Positions 11,086-21,827 of a stretch of DNA of 64,000 nucleotides are shown here, piece by piece. The notes under the pieces were generated by a model, which was given only the letters and a program-made list of their open reading frames with translations, did no database searches and was not told the origin of the DNA. The stretch comes from Aplectana chamaeleonis (lineage: Eukaryota; Nematoda; Chromadorea; Rhabditida; Cosmocercidae), in assembly GCA_029168955.1 (NCBI GenBank), contig JAPDOI010001868.1, positions 1 to 64,000 of the forward strand. Reading direction: 5' to 3'. The translations under genes were made by a program, and so were the position numbers. The first letter of the stretch is position 1, and every line of letters begins with the position of its first letter.

Positions 11086-11726
11086 AGGCAGCATACACGC
11101 TCGCAAACATGGTTGAGATATCAGCATAAATAGGCCTGCACGGCCCCTACCATGTCGTGAGCGACGTTTGAAGCGCTGCAAACCATCCAGGATGACAGTA
11201 TTTGACCATCCCTGTCACGCACGCCCGTATTTTCACACCCCTTTGAGTAACAGAATGAAAAGTTGAACTTGAGAAAACATGTGGCAACTTAGAGTGATAG
11301 CACTATCAAAGGGGAGTGCACGAGAGAAACAGCTCGATTTACTTGAATATTACCTGTCTAATCACCCATAAACTCTCATCCACTTTCGAGAATACCGCTC
11401 ATACCGCTCTACTCTGGATGGCTTTTGGAAATGGAGGATTTCATCAGTGCAAAAACATGTAATATCCAGGTAAATCGAGCTGTTTCTTTCGTGCACTCTC
11501 ATTTGATAGTTCTATCACTCTCAATTATCACATGTTTTCTCAAGTTTAGCTTTTCATTCTGTTACTCGAAGGGGTGTGAAAATACGGGCGTGCGAGACAC
11601 GATTGCTCAAATATTGTCATCCTGGATGATTTTTATCGCTTGAGACGTCGTTGACGACATGGTAGGGGCCGTGCGGGCCTATTTATGCTGATATCTCGAC
11701 CATGTTTGCGAGCGTGTATGCTGCCT
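11086..11726. mobile_element. Long fold-back MITE, family C copy 1
   Basis: Flanked by TTAA on both sides. The ends AGGCAGCATACACGCTCGCA are inverted repeats, and the complementary sequence continues inward for most of the element, so it is nearly a full palindrome with a short centre. Copies lie at 43336-43986 and 49649-50300. The same inverted duplication holds an unoccupied version of this site near 12020. Confidence 0.85.
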
Positions 11727-12069
11727 TTAAGCAGTATTTGTACAAGTAATGGAAGAGCAATTTGCATGCTTTCTTCATGAAGTAGGTGCAGGTGAGAGAA
11801 TCTCAAGGTTTTTGTCGGTTGAATTTTCGAAATCCTTCATTTAAGACTCCGGGGTTCTAGCAACAAAGCTCCGACTTTTCTGGTAGTTCTCAAGCATGTT
11901 TAATGAAGGAGTTCAAAATTTCTACCTGCACGAATCTCAAGTTTGTCCCACCTGCATCTGATACAAGAAGAAAACAAGGAGATTGCTTATCCATTACTCG
12001 TACAAATACTGCTGAAAGTTTCGCCGCACTTCGACGCGCGCGACGTTTCTGAAAAACGATTCTAAAAAC

Positions 12070-12263
12070 GGTGCTCTTTCGGATGAGACGACCCTTTGAA
12101 GAGAACATTCACATTAGCAACTGTTTGAGCTTCAGCGACCGCTCATTTGGTAACATGAAACAGCTCAGTGTGTCAGAAACAGACTAAATTATTTGTCGGC
12201 TCTGGTGTGATGAACATTTCTCACGAAGTTTCTCTAGTGGGTCTTCTATTTCGAAAGAGTACC
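12070..12263. mobile_element. hAT-like MITE, copy 1
   Basis: Ends GGTGCTCTTTCGG and CGAAAGAGTACC match the other three copies (18365-18558, 20956-21149, 23121-23314). The flanks CTAAAAAC and CAAAAACT are a decayed target duplication. No coding sequence. Confidence 0.75.
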
Positions 12264-12597
12264 CAAAAACTATTTCCCTCAAAACCAAAGCGATTTAAGG
12301 AATTTCAGCACCCAAGTCACATAATCAGGTAGTAGTTTGATCTGTGAATATGATAGCGTTTTCAGAATTCAAAACAGTCTTGTTCAAAAAAGTTACATGC
12401 ATCGGACGCTTTTTTGCCAAGTTTTCCAGATGCTCCCCGTTTTTACAGAACTTAGCGCGGGTAGCGCGCTAAAGCTCTCAGCCCTAGTGATGGTGATACT
12501 TCGATTGATAGCGTTAAGAGTTGGTGGTTAATTTCACTTCTGTCCTGAATGCTGGGTGCCCCCCGTCAAGTATAACACCGAACTTTTTTGGTGTTAA

Positions 12598-12995
12598 AGG
12601 CAGGGTTCGCGATGAGAACAACGTTTGAGCTCTCTTCATAAGAATGTAGATTAGGCCATCACAAAAGTGAAAATAAGTTAAAAAACCCGGAAAATCTCGG
12701 GAAAAATGCTCAAAAACTAACGCGATTTTCATTGATGCTTGCTTACACATTTATTTTGCTGTTTAAATAATCAGTAGTCTCCAGAACTGTTCAGAAATTA
12801 CTTTAGAAACAAAATAAAAGTTGACAAAGCGGGCTTTTACACAAATCTCGATAATTGGGGGCGGGAGGACACCAAGTCATAGGTTGCTCCTGAGCGTTTT
12901 TTCTCCAGTTTTTTTACTTTTTTCACTTTTGTGATGGCCAGATCTACCATTCCATGGGTACGGCACAACAACCGATTTTATCGAGAACCCTGCCT
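12598..12995. mobile_element. TTAA-flanked MITE, family E copy 1
   Basis: Ends AGGCAGGGTTCGCGAT and, on the other strand, AGGCAGGGTTCTCGAT, with TTAA at both sides. It shares long internal sequence with 61417-61857 in the opposite orientation (TGATGGCCAAATCTACAT on one strand). Its right TTAA is shared with the next element at 13000. Confidence 0.8.
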
Positions 12996-12999
12996 TTAA

Positions 13000-14116
13000 A
13001 GGCACAGTCCAACCCCATAATCGACTTTTTGATTTCTTGCTTATCTTGGATCAAACTTGACGCTGTTCACAATGGTGTCTCAGAAATATATCAAAACTCA
13101 ATACGAACGGAGTTATAGCCCCTCAAAGATTTTGAATTCGAACGGCGAGAAGTTCGCGGACGTGTTGTCTCGAGCCCATTTTTTTGTCTAGGATAGAGTA
13201 TTTTCTCGGGAGTATCCTAGACGGGGGTGGGGCCACCTAAGATTTCTTCATATAAATGAAATTAACTACCAATCTATAAGCTATCAATCAAAGGATTTCT
13301 ATAGAATTTCAATAAAAACAGTGACTGGTTTACAGCAACAAGTATCTTTTAAAGGCAGTGTTCACGATAAATTTCACTTCCGATATCTTTAGGGCTTAGG
13401 GAAGGTCTGGTGCCCTATAAAGAAAGACATGCGTAAAAAGGACACGAAGGACGCGTTTTCGAGCCAAAATAGGCCCTCTCTTGTTTATGTTGATTTTTGA
13501 GCGTGGAGGAATTGACCGTTAACAGGATGATACCTATCAGTGCAATGAAGCGATCAGCTCACATATCAGCACTTCCTTTACTTGATCATTCCTGTAATCT
13601 GAGTCTTCATTTGTTCATTCCGAGGGGGCAGATCTGGGGCACCAACACGCTTGTTTGCAGCCGTTATTTTCCCGCTCCTGGCTCGTTCTTTCGATACTGG
13701 GAGCCAAGGATCCTTCTCGCCTATCATTTCACTGTGGAAAGTCAACGAGAATGATCATCGTGAACGCTGCCTTAAACGGGTTTTTTGTTCATTTAAAAAA
13801 TCTTGGGTGCCCCCCCCCGTCTAGGATAGAGCCCTTTTCTCGTTATTCGGAGCCTTCGTTCTGAAGAAAGGAATAGTGTAAAGCCAGGCTGAAAACAAAT
13901 GAAAGAACGAAGATTTTGAGCAAAATCAATCGCGCTTCTCTTCCCTATTGAGATCGGAAGCTGGTCAGTGGGCGTAACCCATTTCTCTTTAATGGGGGCG
14001 AGGTCGACTTTTTCCTCGCTTATTTGAGCGAATTGAGATTTTGCGCTTGGTAGGGTTGCTGTACACGGCGACCGGAGTATAATATCGAAAATTACCCCTG
14101 AGGTTGGACTGTGCCT
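13000..14116. mobile_element. TTAA-flanked MITE, family B copy, with a nested MITE
   Basis: Ends AGGCACAGTCCAACC and GGTTGGACTGTGCCT are inverted repeats; the left flank is TTAA and the right TTGA. Inside it, 13353-13772 is a second element with ends AGGCAGTGTTCACGAT, itself flanked by TTAA. A G/C-run motif near TCTAGGATAGAG also occurs here (13180-13230 and 13810-13835) as in the 7-kb palindrome. Confidence 0.75.
13353..13772. mobile_element. Nested TTAA-flanked MITE
   Basis: Ends AGGCAGTGTTCACGAT and the complement ATCGTGAACGCTGCC; TTAA on both sides. It lies wholly inside the element at 13000-14116, so it inserted later. Confidence 0.7.
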
Positions 14117-14263
14117 TTGAAGGACGCAAATTGTAAGGTTCAACTGATACAATTGCGGCCATCTCGCCTTGCATTCGCCAGTGGGCTGCCCACCCTTTGA
14201 GTCTTGTGTCAGGCAGATTTGAGAGAGTGTCTCTCATGTTGGAGGAGAATCTATCAAACTCAC

Positions 14264-14582
14264 AAGCTTTTTCTTGATTCGTTTCTTAGTATCATGGTGC
14301 CTTTCCTCTTTCTCCGCCTTTTGCAAAAGTTCCCTTTTTCTTTTATTTCTTCGCCGCTCCATTATGAGCCCAACTATCATGCCTATACCGCATATGACCA
14401 GGAAGGTCACAACTGCTACCACAACGATAATGAGAGTGTTATCATCAGCATCGTCTTCGTCTTCCGGCTGCCTGCAAATATTGTATGCAACTATTGGGTC
14501 AGATTTAAAATCTAAAACCCTAGCTATTTGCTCAACCACACAGAAGTTAGCGATTGAAAATTTAGAGGCGCAATTCGATGTG
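14264..14582 (-). CDS. Transmembrane exon of a mucin-like membrane protein gene
   Basis: The exon is bounded by acceptor TTTCTTCAG before 14582 and donor CTT|GTGAGT after 14264. It holds one base plus 106 codons, so it accepts a two-base overhang from the previous exon and ends in phase 0. The first 48 residues are extracellular in type, with three cysteines (NCAS, NFCVVEQI, YNICRQPE) and an acidic DEDDADD run. A membrane helix of about 24 residues follows (TLIIVVVAVVTFLVICGIG and on), then MERRRNKRKREL and more basic sequence. The positive charge after the helix predicts a type I orientation with a cytoplasmic C-terminus. I do not recognise the cysteine-containing segment as a named domain. 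It is the strongest single coding signal in the window. Confidence 0.75.
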
Positions 14583-14773
14583 CTGAAGAAACTATTACGG
14601 GATTAGGCTGATACCAATCGTTGGTAAAGTTTTCACGAGGATTATTCAGTCTAGACTCCATTGCCATCTACAGCAACAGGCTGGATTCCTCCGTGGTCGA
14701 GGCTACAGCGTTAAATATTCGCATCTCGCCACCCTATGTAGACTCTGGCAGGACCATATTGACCTATGAATTT

Positions 14774-14870
14774 CGGTTATCACCAGCAGCGGAGCGGTGG
14801 GCCTTGGTGAAATATAATTAGTGAGGAGGAGGTTCCGACGAAAAAGCCACCGCTCCTCGCTACGATAATC
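14774..14870. repeat. Small fold-back repeat
   Basis: GCGGAGCGGTGGGCC and GCCACCGCTCCTCGC face each other; a related block in the other orientation lies at 7048-7140. Confidence 0.5.
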
Positions 14871-14889
14871 GAAAACAGAAGCTTAGCCC

Positions 14890-15510
14890 CAATTCATAGC
14901 TGGTCGCTTCGACTAGTCGCGGCACTGCTAACAGTTAAGGGGTTCGCAGAGTCGATGTCGCGGCATTGTTTGCAGCTACAAACAGCGTTGGGTGATACAA
15001 TATCGCTTACATTTGGCGACGAGGGCGACCGACGCGGCATTTAGTGCGACGAGGGGGCACCGGAGAGTGTTTTGACGCTGCGACAACCCCGCGTGACTGT
15101 CAGCGAGTGGCAAGCGACGCGGCGACGATAATGTTCGGAAACATTTTTGTCGACACGTCAAGGCTGACGCTCGGCGACTAATCGCCGATCACTGGAACTC
15201 TGCAGACCCTTTTACAAAGCCCGTCGCGATAACAGATCTTACAATGATGCGCGACGAGTTGGAACAGTTTGCAGTTTCAGTCGGGGTATAGTTCGGGTAA
15301 CCCGGAAAGGGATAGTTGCGGACACCTCAGCAGGCAGCGCTGCGTCGTGTGCGCCCACGAGAAATTTCGTGATTGATCGGCGCACGCGACAGGCGCGCGG
15401 CCTGCTGAGTGGTCCGCAGCTATCCCTTCCGCGGATGCACCCATCATACCTATTTCATAGCTGGTCGAAGCGACCTGCTTGATTTTGTTGGATGTCTTTC
15501 GTCAAGGCGT
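14890..15510. mobile_element. Element with TCATAGCTGGTCGCTTCGAC motif, family I copy 1, with a nested fold-back
   Basis: TTCATAGCTGGTCGCTTCGA at the left, and segments such as GTTTGCAGTTTCAGTC and ATTTCATAGCTGGTCGAAGC, are shared with 51339-52104. Within it, 15304-15431 is a fold-back of about 128 bp (GGGATAGTTGCGGAC against GTCCGCAGCTATCCC). The right boundary is not clear. Confidence 0.5.
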
Positions 15511-15689
15511 AGGGTGTTCGGCGCCAAATTACGGAGTTCACACGCATTTGGCGCAAATTTCCAGTGAATCCAATAATAACAGCATGACAAACATTTTCAT
15601 CTTTTTCGTCTCGCATGTTTATTCAACTTATAATTTATATTGCCGAAAATTAATGTTCCATCACACACGATTATAAAATGCCATCAAAA

Positions 15690-16088
15690 CAAATATCTCA
15701 CGGTAAACAACATTGATGATACCCACTTGATAAGGGGTAGGGTATAAAGGAAATGGAGAGCGGTTTGTTTTTATTCACACACCGTCTTTCTCCGGAGGTA
15801 AGCGGCTGAAGCTCTGAACAGATTAGGAAGTAGGGAGACAGCCTCAACTGTGATAAAGATATCAAGATATAGTAAACTCCAAATACCGTGCGATACCGAT
15901 TGCCACAATGGTATGAAATGTTGATATCGGTTGCATTTCTATATCAGACCGACCGACTTAAACCCTCAAATGAAAGTTGCAGATTATTTTATGGCTCTGT
16001 GGCAATCGGCATCGCACGGTATTTTTCGTTTAGTTCACGATATCGGACCACAAACATGGAAAACTCTGGTAAGGAAGACTACTGCATG
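15690..16088 (+). mobile_element. Element with TATA box and hairpin, family G, partial copy
   Basis: AACATTGATGATACCCACTT is followed by GGTATAAAGG and a CATTCACACACCG-type segment, as at 25788, 55398, 62455 and 63085. The right part has been cut by the 7-kb palindrome, whose arm begins at 16089. Confidence 0.5.
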
Positions 16089-16152
16089 ACGGTAGCCCTG
16101 CGGAAAATTTATCGGCAAGGGCGTGCTTGTTCCATTAAAACAACGGTTTCTA

Positions 16153-17361
16153 CCAGGTTGTCCAATGATTCTTGTCCGAAAATTTCACCATTTTTAATTT
16201 TTTTTTCAACTTTATTGAAAAACAAGTCTTATCAACAATATAATCACCACAGTTATCCACAACAGAGGCCCATCGATTGGGCAGGTCGCCGATGTTCTTC
16301 GCCCAGAACTCCGGGGGCTGCGACTCGAAGAAGTCCGCGATTTCGGATTTGAGGTTGTCGTAGTTGGTGAGTTTTCTTCCGGCCAAATGGTGCTTCAGCG
16401 GACGGAACAAGTGGTAGTCGGAGGGGCGAGGTCCGGGGAATGCGGCGGATAGGCAACCGTCTCCCAGCCGAGCGTCGCCAACTTCTGCTGGGTCTCCTTC
16501 GCCACGTTGGGGCGCGCGTTGTCGTGCAGCAGGTGGACCGAGGCCCGTCGGGGACGCTTTTCTCGGATGGCGGCGGCTAGTTTCTCGAGCTGATCGGTGT
16601 AGATGGAGACGGTGACCGTCCTGCCTTGCGGAAGCGGCTCGAAGTACAGCATGCCCTTGGTGTCCCACCAGCAGCACATGATCTTCAGCGGGTACAGGTC
16701 GGTTTTCGGCGTCGTTGGCGGCTCTTCTCCGAGCGGGATTCAGACGGCACGGCGGGCGACTTTGTTGTAGAGGACCCAGCTCTTATCCCCAGTGACCAGT
16801 TCCTCGAGAAACTCCTTGCGATGCGGACGAAGGAGGAGGGACTGGCAGAGGGCCACGCGGCTTTGCTTGTTGGCGTTCGTCAGACATTGGGGGATCCAAC
16901 GGGCCAGAACTTTGTGGTAGCCGAGTAAGTTGAGTCGATTGTGGATGGTGGACTTGCTGCAGCCGAGCGTCGTCGCCAGTTCACGGGTGGTGGCTTCCGG
17001 CTTCTCCTTGATACAGCGACGGACTTCGTCATCATCCACCGTAGAAGGCCTCCCGCTGTGCTCTCTGTCCTCGAGGCTCGTGTCGCTGCTCTCGAAACGA
17101 TTGAACCAGCGGCTGACTGTGCGTTGGGACACTGCCCTCGTTGCCCAGCAGCCACTCGTAGTACACGAACGTACGAATTCGACCTTGGTCTATTTTAGCT
17201 TGTACTGGTAGCTAGACGCGGCGACTGCGCCTTATATACCCCTAGCGTAGAACATTGGAGAACCCTCTAGAAGGTTCTTACACTTGCCTGATATTATAAC
17301 ACTTCTAAGGAAAATTATAGAATTTTGAAAATTTTCGGACAGGAATTATTGGACGGCCTGG
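16153..17361 (-). pseudogene. Mariner transposase, broken copy (left arm)
   Basis: The element has about 33-bp terminal inverted repeats starting CCAGG(C/T)(C/T)GTCCAAT, with TA on both sides. The minus-strand frame begins near MSQRTVSRWFNRFES (helix-turn-helix), continues with GCSKSTIHNRLNLLGY, then VTGDKSWVLY, HLLHDNARPNVA and HSPDLAP, giving the DD34D catalytic triad of Tc1/mariner transposases. The reading frame is broken: a stop follows KVARRAV, and a one-base shift occurs just after the third catalytic Asp, before SDYHLFRPLKHHL. A TATA box (GGTATATAAGG) with an initiator-like site lies upstream of the start. Cut-and-paste activity is therefore lost in this copy. Confidence 0.9.
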
Positions 17362-17424
17362 TAGTATTCGAGTTTATCTTTTTGGGGTTTATCTGATGCT
17401 CTGCAAGCACAATGCCGGTTCCAG

Positions 17425-17744
17425 GGGTCGTATTCGCCAATAACCCGCCGGGTAGTCGAAGGGTAAATGAGGTGAAATTTCAGTACAAAACGCGCGCCCC
17501 ACGGCCACCTCTCGCCTCCCTTGACTTCCCTCGCGACCGCCGGAATTTTTCGAATAGCATAGCTGAAGAATGGCCGCTTCGCGATGGAATCTTTATCTTT
17601 TTGCAGTGATATCGATACGTAACACAGTTTGCATTTCCATCTTACATGGTGTGAGATGGATTGATCTGCTCCTCTGCCACGCGCGGTATCATCCCTTCCG
17701 CTTCCCTTCGACTACCCTCGGCGGGTTGATGGCGAATACGACCC
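17425..17744. mobile_element. MITE with GGGTCGTATTCGCCAA ends, family F copy 1
   Basis: Ends GGGTCGTATTCGCCAA and TGGCGAATACGACCC; CAG flanks both sides. The right arm of the palindrome has the unoccupied site (one CAG) near 21764. Related copies lie at 58568-59840 and 62705-63033. No transposase. Confidence 0.9.
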
Positions 17745-18173
17745 CAGGTTCTTCCGCTCAACTCGAGCCAAATTGTTTGTGTCCCATGTGCCCACTGAAA
17801 ATGAACCATCGATTTGAAACGATATCTATGAAAGTATCCGTATAGAGTTTACGAAGCAACAATGATTGATAACAGTATCTAGCATCGGATTGAAACCGTT
17901 TGGGGGGGGCACTCAAGAAAATGAAATGATTCATTCATGAAAATGAAAATTTGGGCTGATATCATATGCCCGATAGCGTTGTCAGTCATTGTTTTTGTGG
18001 AGACTCCATGGAAATCCTTTCACTTCTGGAAGCTGTATCATTCATTCTCCAACTGAAACCTGAGTGCCCCCCCCCCAAACGGTGTCATACCCAAGCATCT
18101 TTCTTCTGAGTTTTTCTTCACTTGTATGAATAAATCCTGGGGACTATCCTAGACGGGAGGGGGAATTTCCTGG

Positions 18174-18364
18174 GTGCCCCCCCCATCTAGGATAGAGCCC
18201 AGACACCAGCCTAGCGAAGCAAAAGCAACACACGCCTGCTCAATTCTGCACTGTATTTCCGTTGTAGACATTGCCTTCCGCTGTTGCACCGTCGATCCTA
18301 GATACTTGAATTCCTCGACTTTCTTGAGCTCAACTCGTTTGAAGAACGCAGAAGCACGGGAATG
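18174..18364 (-). pseudogene. Reverse transcriptase C-terminal piece (left arm)
   Basis: The minus strand reads EFKYLGSTVQQRKAMST, then RIEQACVAFASLGWCLGSIL, the YLG region C-terminal to the polymerase core of an RTE-like element. It is separated from its catalytic part (18569 onward) by the hAT-like MITE at 18365-18558. The mirror copy is at 21150-21335. Confidence 0.7.
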
Positions 18365-18558
18365 GGCGCTCTTTCGGAATAGACGACCCACCAAAGAATA
18401 CAATGAAATTAGCATATGTCTGGGTTTGACCGACCGCTCGCTTGGTCACATCAAACATTTCAGTGTGTTTGAAAAAGACTAAGTCATTCGACCACTCTAG
18501 TGGAATGAACATTTCTCATGAAATTTCACTAGTGGGTCGTCTATTCCGAAAGAGTACC
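18365..18558. mobile_element. hAT-like MITE, copy 2 (left arm)
   Basis: Ends GGCGCTCTTTCGGAATAGAC and GTCTATTCCGAAAGAGTACC. The flanks CGGGAATG and CGGAAATG are an 8-bp duplication with one change. It is the mirror of 20956-21149. Confidence 0.85.
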
Positions 18559-18568
18559 CGGAAATGTC

Positions 18569-19490
18569 TTAGATCATGACATTGGTCTTGTCCTTGTGTA
18601 TACGTGGACCACAGGATTCCGCGATTTTCGGCATATCCATCATCAATTTCGTAGCTTCCACATCAGTATCGGTGAACACAGCGCTGTTGTTCGCAAACAT
18701 CAAGTCGGTGACAAACTCGTTATCGCCATATCGGACCCCTCTTCTATCCGCGGAAGCCATTCTCAAAATGGTATCGATTGCAGTGTTGAAGAGCAGTGGT
18801 GGGACAGCATAGCCTTGCCGAACTCTTTTTTTGTCCGCGATTCCATCGGACAGCTTGTCTTCTATGCGGACGCAGTCTTCTTCTTCTTCTTTGCAGCCAC
18901 AGAGAGGGTTCTCGCCATAGGTTCAGAAACACGGCCACTAGCATTATGTTCATCCACAAATCCATTGTTGTCAATGATGTTGGTCTCTTCGGGCAATTGA
19001 ACAGGGGGCAGTAATATGCCCTTGGCCACCGCAATCCGGGCACACGTCAGGCTTGCTGTTACCGATCTTATGCAGATATGACATCAACATTGGGGAGTGT
19101 CTACAGCGTAACGAGGCAAGAGTGCACCTGGCACGCCTGCCAAGTTACATCTCGGTCTCGCTGACCTTGGGAGGTGCGACTCCCATAATGCAGTTTATGG
19201 CAACTGTGTACAAAAGCTCCCTCACGAATCGGGTATGCTCCGCGCGCAAGAGACAGAGGCGTTCTTGTTGTGCTTCAGTCCATCTCTGCACATCTACTTT
19301 CGACGTAGCATCAGCGAGAGGCTTTCTGATACATCTCTCTCTCACCGGGTTTAGTACTCTTAGCGATGGATGATTCGGCTGCTTCACGATGTTAATGTAC
19401 ATTTGTTGCGCCTGGAGTTGGCAGTGGTCTCTAACTGGCAATATGCGAGCTTCGACGTGTAAGTGCTCGATTGGAGAGAGTCTGTTGAAG
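18569..19490 (-). pseudogene. Two fused reverse transcriptase remnants (left arm)
   Basis: On the minus strand the outer part (18569-18930) encodes RRGVRYGDNEFVTDLMFANN, the catalytic region of an RTE-like reverse transcriptase with the YADD box changed to FANN, so it cannot be active. The inner part (about 18980-19490) encodes the C-terminal region of a second non-LTR element, including EHLHVEARILPVRDHC and a decayed zinc-binding segment. Frames are shifted relative to each other. The mirror copy is at 20068-20950. Confidence 0.75.
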
Positions 19491-19965
19491 TCTACCATTA
19501 AACCCTGGCAGAAGCGGTGGATAACCGCCTTCACTAAAGGACGTCGGGCAAATGTGCTATTCCAGGGACATGTCTCCGAGAGCATCCCCATAGCCGCCGG
19601 TGTCTCTCAAGAAGGAGTTTTATCGCCTCACTTTTCAGTTTATATCTTGAAGATCTGCCCGTTCCCCTCAGGACATCAAGGTCGTTGCATATGTGGATGA
19701 TATCATTATTCTGTGCCTGGATCGCGACATGAATGTAGCCGCCAGGAAGATCAATGACTACTTGATCGAGTTGAAATGTTTTTTTGACAGCAGAATGCTC
19801 ACGGTCTCTGCCTCTAAATCATCCGTTACCGTCTTTTCCACTAATAATGCGTAGCACAGTGCCCATCCTATGGTAAAATGGGACGAAACTCAGTTGCCGG
19901 TCGCCCGATTCCCCAAGCTACTCGGACTCGTGTTGGATCCCTCGTTAAAGTTTAATAAAAAAGAC
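19480..19965 (+). pseudogene. Reverse transcriptase core in the palindrome spacer
   Basis: The plus strand reads KRWITAFTKGRRANVLFQG, then AAGVSQEGVLSPHFSVYI (the motif usually GVPQGSVLSP), then after a one-base shift KVVAYVDDIIILC with an intact YVDD box, then TVSASKSSVTVFST and a LLGLVLDPSLKFNKK region. This is the polymerase core of a jockey/CR1-type non-LTR retrotransposon. Stops follow STNNA and FNKKD. Reading on toward 20068, KTRLNVLRALGGTSWGCSKE appears just before the right arm begins; the roughly 60 residues expected between this and ILPVRDHC are missing at the arm boundary. Confidence 0.75.
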
Positions 19966-20067
19966 TGAGCAGAAGCAAGCCGCAGTGAAAACAAGGCTCA
20001 ACGTCCTACGTGCGCTAGGTGGAACGTCCTGGGGGTGCAGCAAAGAAACGAACAGAAAAAAAAGAAA

Positions 20068-20600
20068 CATATTGCCAGTTAGAGACCACTGCCAACTCCA
20101 GGCGCAACAAATGTACATTAACATCGTGGAGCAGCCGAATCATCCATCGCGAAGAGTAGTAAACCCGGTGAGAGAGAGATGTATCAGAAAGCCTTTCGCT
20201 GATGCTCCGTCGAAAGTAGATGTGCAGAGATGGAGGCGTTCTTGTTGTGCTTCAGTCCATCTCTTGCGCGCAGAGCATACCCGATTCGTGAAGGAGCTTT
20301 TGAACACAGTTGCCATAAACTCCATTTTGGGAGTCGCACCTCCCAAGGTCAGCGAGACCGAGATGGAACTTGGTAGGCGTGCCAGGTGCACTCTTGCCTC
20401 GTTACGCTGTAGACACTCCCCAATGTTGATGTCATATCTGCATAAGATCGATAACAGCAAGCCTGACGTGTGCCCGGATTGCGGTGGTCAAGGGCATACT
20501 ACTGCCCACCTGCTCAATTGCCCGAGTAGACCAACCTCATTGACAACAATGGATTTGTGGATGAACCCAATGCTAGTGGCCGAGTTTCCGAACCTATGGC
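20068..20600 (+). pseudogene. Non-LTR element C-terminal region with C2HC finger (right arm)
   Basis: The frame encodes ILPVRDHCQLQAQQMYINIV and continues to VCPDCGGQGHTTAHLLNC, a C-x2-C-x4-H-x3-H-x3-C zinc-binding motif typical of the C-terminus of jockey/CR1-type reverse transcriptases. It is in line with the polymerase core in the spacer but lacks the joining segment. Confidence 0.75.
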
Positions 20601-20950
20601 GAGAACCCTCTCTGTGGCTGCAAAGAAGAAGAAGAAGACTGCGTCCGCATAGGAGACAAGCTGTCCGATGGAATCGCGGACAAAAAAGGAGTTCGGCAAG
20701 GCGATGCTGTCCCACCACTGCTCTTCAACACTGCAATCGATACCATTTTAAGAATGGCTTCCGGGGATAGAAGAGGGGTCCGATATGGCGATAACGAGTT
20801 TGTCAACGACTTGATGTTTGCGGACAACAGCGCTGTGTTCACCGATAGTGATGTGGAAGCTACGAATTTGATGATGGATATGGCGAAAATCGCGGAATCC
20901 TATGGTCTACGTATACACAAGGACAAGACCAAAGTCATGATTTCAGACAT
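20600..20950 (+). pseudogene. RTE-like reverse transcriptase fragment (right arm)
   Basis: The frame gives KKGVRQGDAVPPLLFNTAID, then RRGVRYGDNEFVNDLMFADN and GLRIHKDKTKVMIS. The first motif is the RTE-type GVRQGDPLSPLLF region. The catalytic YADD box reads FADN, so the second Asp is lost. It joins directly to the unrelated C2HC region at its left, so this is a chimaera of two dead elements. Confidence 0.75.
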
Positions 20951-20955
20951 TCCCG

Positions 20956-21149
20956 GGTACTCTTTCGGAATAGACGACTCACTAGTGAAATTTCATGAGA
21001 AATGTTCATTCCACTAGAGTGGTCGAATGACTTAGTCTTTTTCGAACACACTGAAATGTTTGATGTGACCACGCGAGCGGTCGGTCAAACCCAGACAATT
21101 GCTAATTTCATTGTATTCTTTAGTGGGTCGTCTATTCCGAAAGAGCGCC
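20956..21149. mobile_element. hAT-like MITE, copy 3 (right arm)
   Basis: Ends GGTACTCTTTCGGAATAGAC and GTCTATTCCGAAAGAGCGCC, with an exact 8-bp duplication CATTCCCG at 20948-20955 and 21150-21157. It interrupts the RTE-like fragment. Confidence 0.9.
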
Positions 21150-21335
21150 CATTCCCGTGCTTCTGCGTTCTTCAAACGAGCTGAGCTCAAGTAAGTCGAG
21201 GACTTCAAGTATCTAGGATCGACGGTGCAACAGCGGAAGGCAATGTCTACAACGGAAATACAGTGCAGAATTGGGCAGGCGTGTGTTGCTTTTGCTTCGT
21301 TAGGCTGGTGCCTGGGCTCTATCCTAGATGGGGGG
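21150..21335 (+). pseudogene. Reverse transcriptase C-terminal piece (right arm)
   Basis: After the MITE the frame resumes with ASAFFKRAELK, a stop, then VEDFKYLGSTVQQRKAMST and CVAFASLGWCLGSIL. It is the mirror of 18174-18364. Confidence 0.7.
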
Positions 21336-21827
21336 GGCACCCAGGAAATTCTCCCTCCCGTCTAGGATAGTCCCCAGGATTTATTCATACAAGTGAAGAA
21401 AAACTCAGAAGAAAGATGCTTGGGTATGACACCGTTTGGGGGGGGCACTCAGGTTTCAGTTGGAGAATGAATGATACAGCTTCCAGAAGTGAAAGTATTT
21501 CCATGGAGTCTCCACGAAAACAATGACTGATAACGCTATCGGGCATATGATATCAGCCCAAATTTTCATTTTCATGAATGAATCATTTCATTTTCTTGAG
21601 TGCCCCCCCCAAACGGTTTCAATCCGATGCTAGATACTGTTATCAATCATTGTTGCTTCGTAAACTCTATACGGATACTTTCATAGATAGCGTTTCAAAT
21701 CGATGGTTCATTTTCAGTGGGCACATGGGACACAAACAATTTGGCTCGAGTTGAGCGGAAGGACCTGGAACCGGCATTGTGCTTGCAGAGCATCAGATAA
21801 ACCCCAAAAAGATAAACTCGAATACTA

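Larger units (their letters stand above)
10833..12463. repeat. Inverted duplication with different insertions in each arm
   Basis: The left arm 10833-11848 and right arm 11895-12463 are inverted copies, for example TTCTGTAAAAACGGGGA at 10849 against its complement near 12437, and ACGCTATCATATTCAC against its complement near 12352. The left arm contains MITE C1 (11086-11726); the right arm contains a hAT-like MITE (12070-12263). Without these insertions the arms are about 370 bp each, separated by under 50 bp. Confidence 0.8.

Noticed and set aside
13989..14237. Minus-strand frame of 82 codons after the transmembrane exon
   Set aside because: It has no acceptor and overlaps the end of a MITE; the phase-0 donor at 14264 joins the exon at 9925 instead.
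16150..16677. Second long frame in the mariner on the same strand as the transposase
   Set aside because: Only its last third is transposase (SDYHLFRPL region after the shift); the earlier part is an out-of-frame reading.
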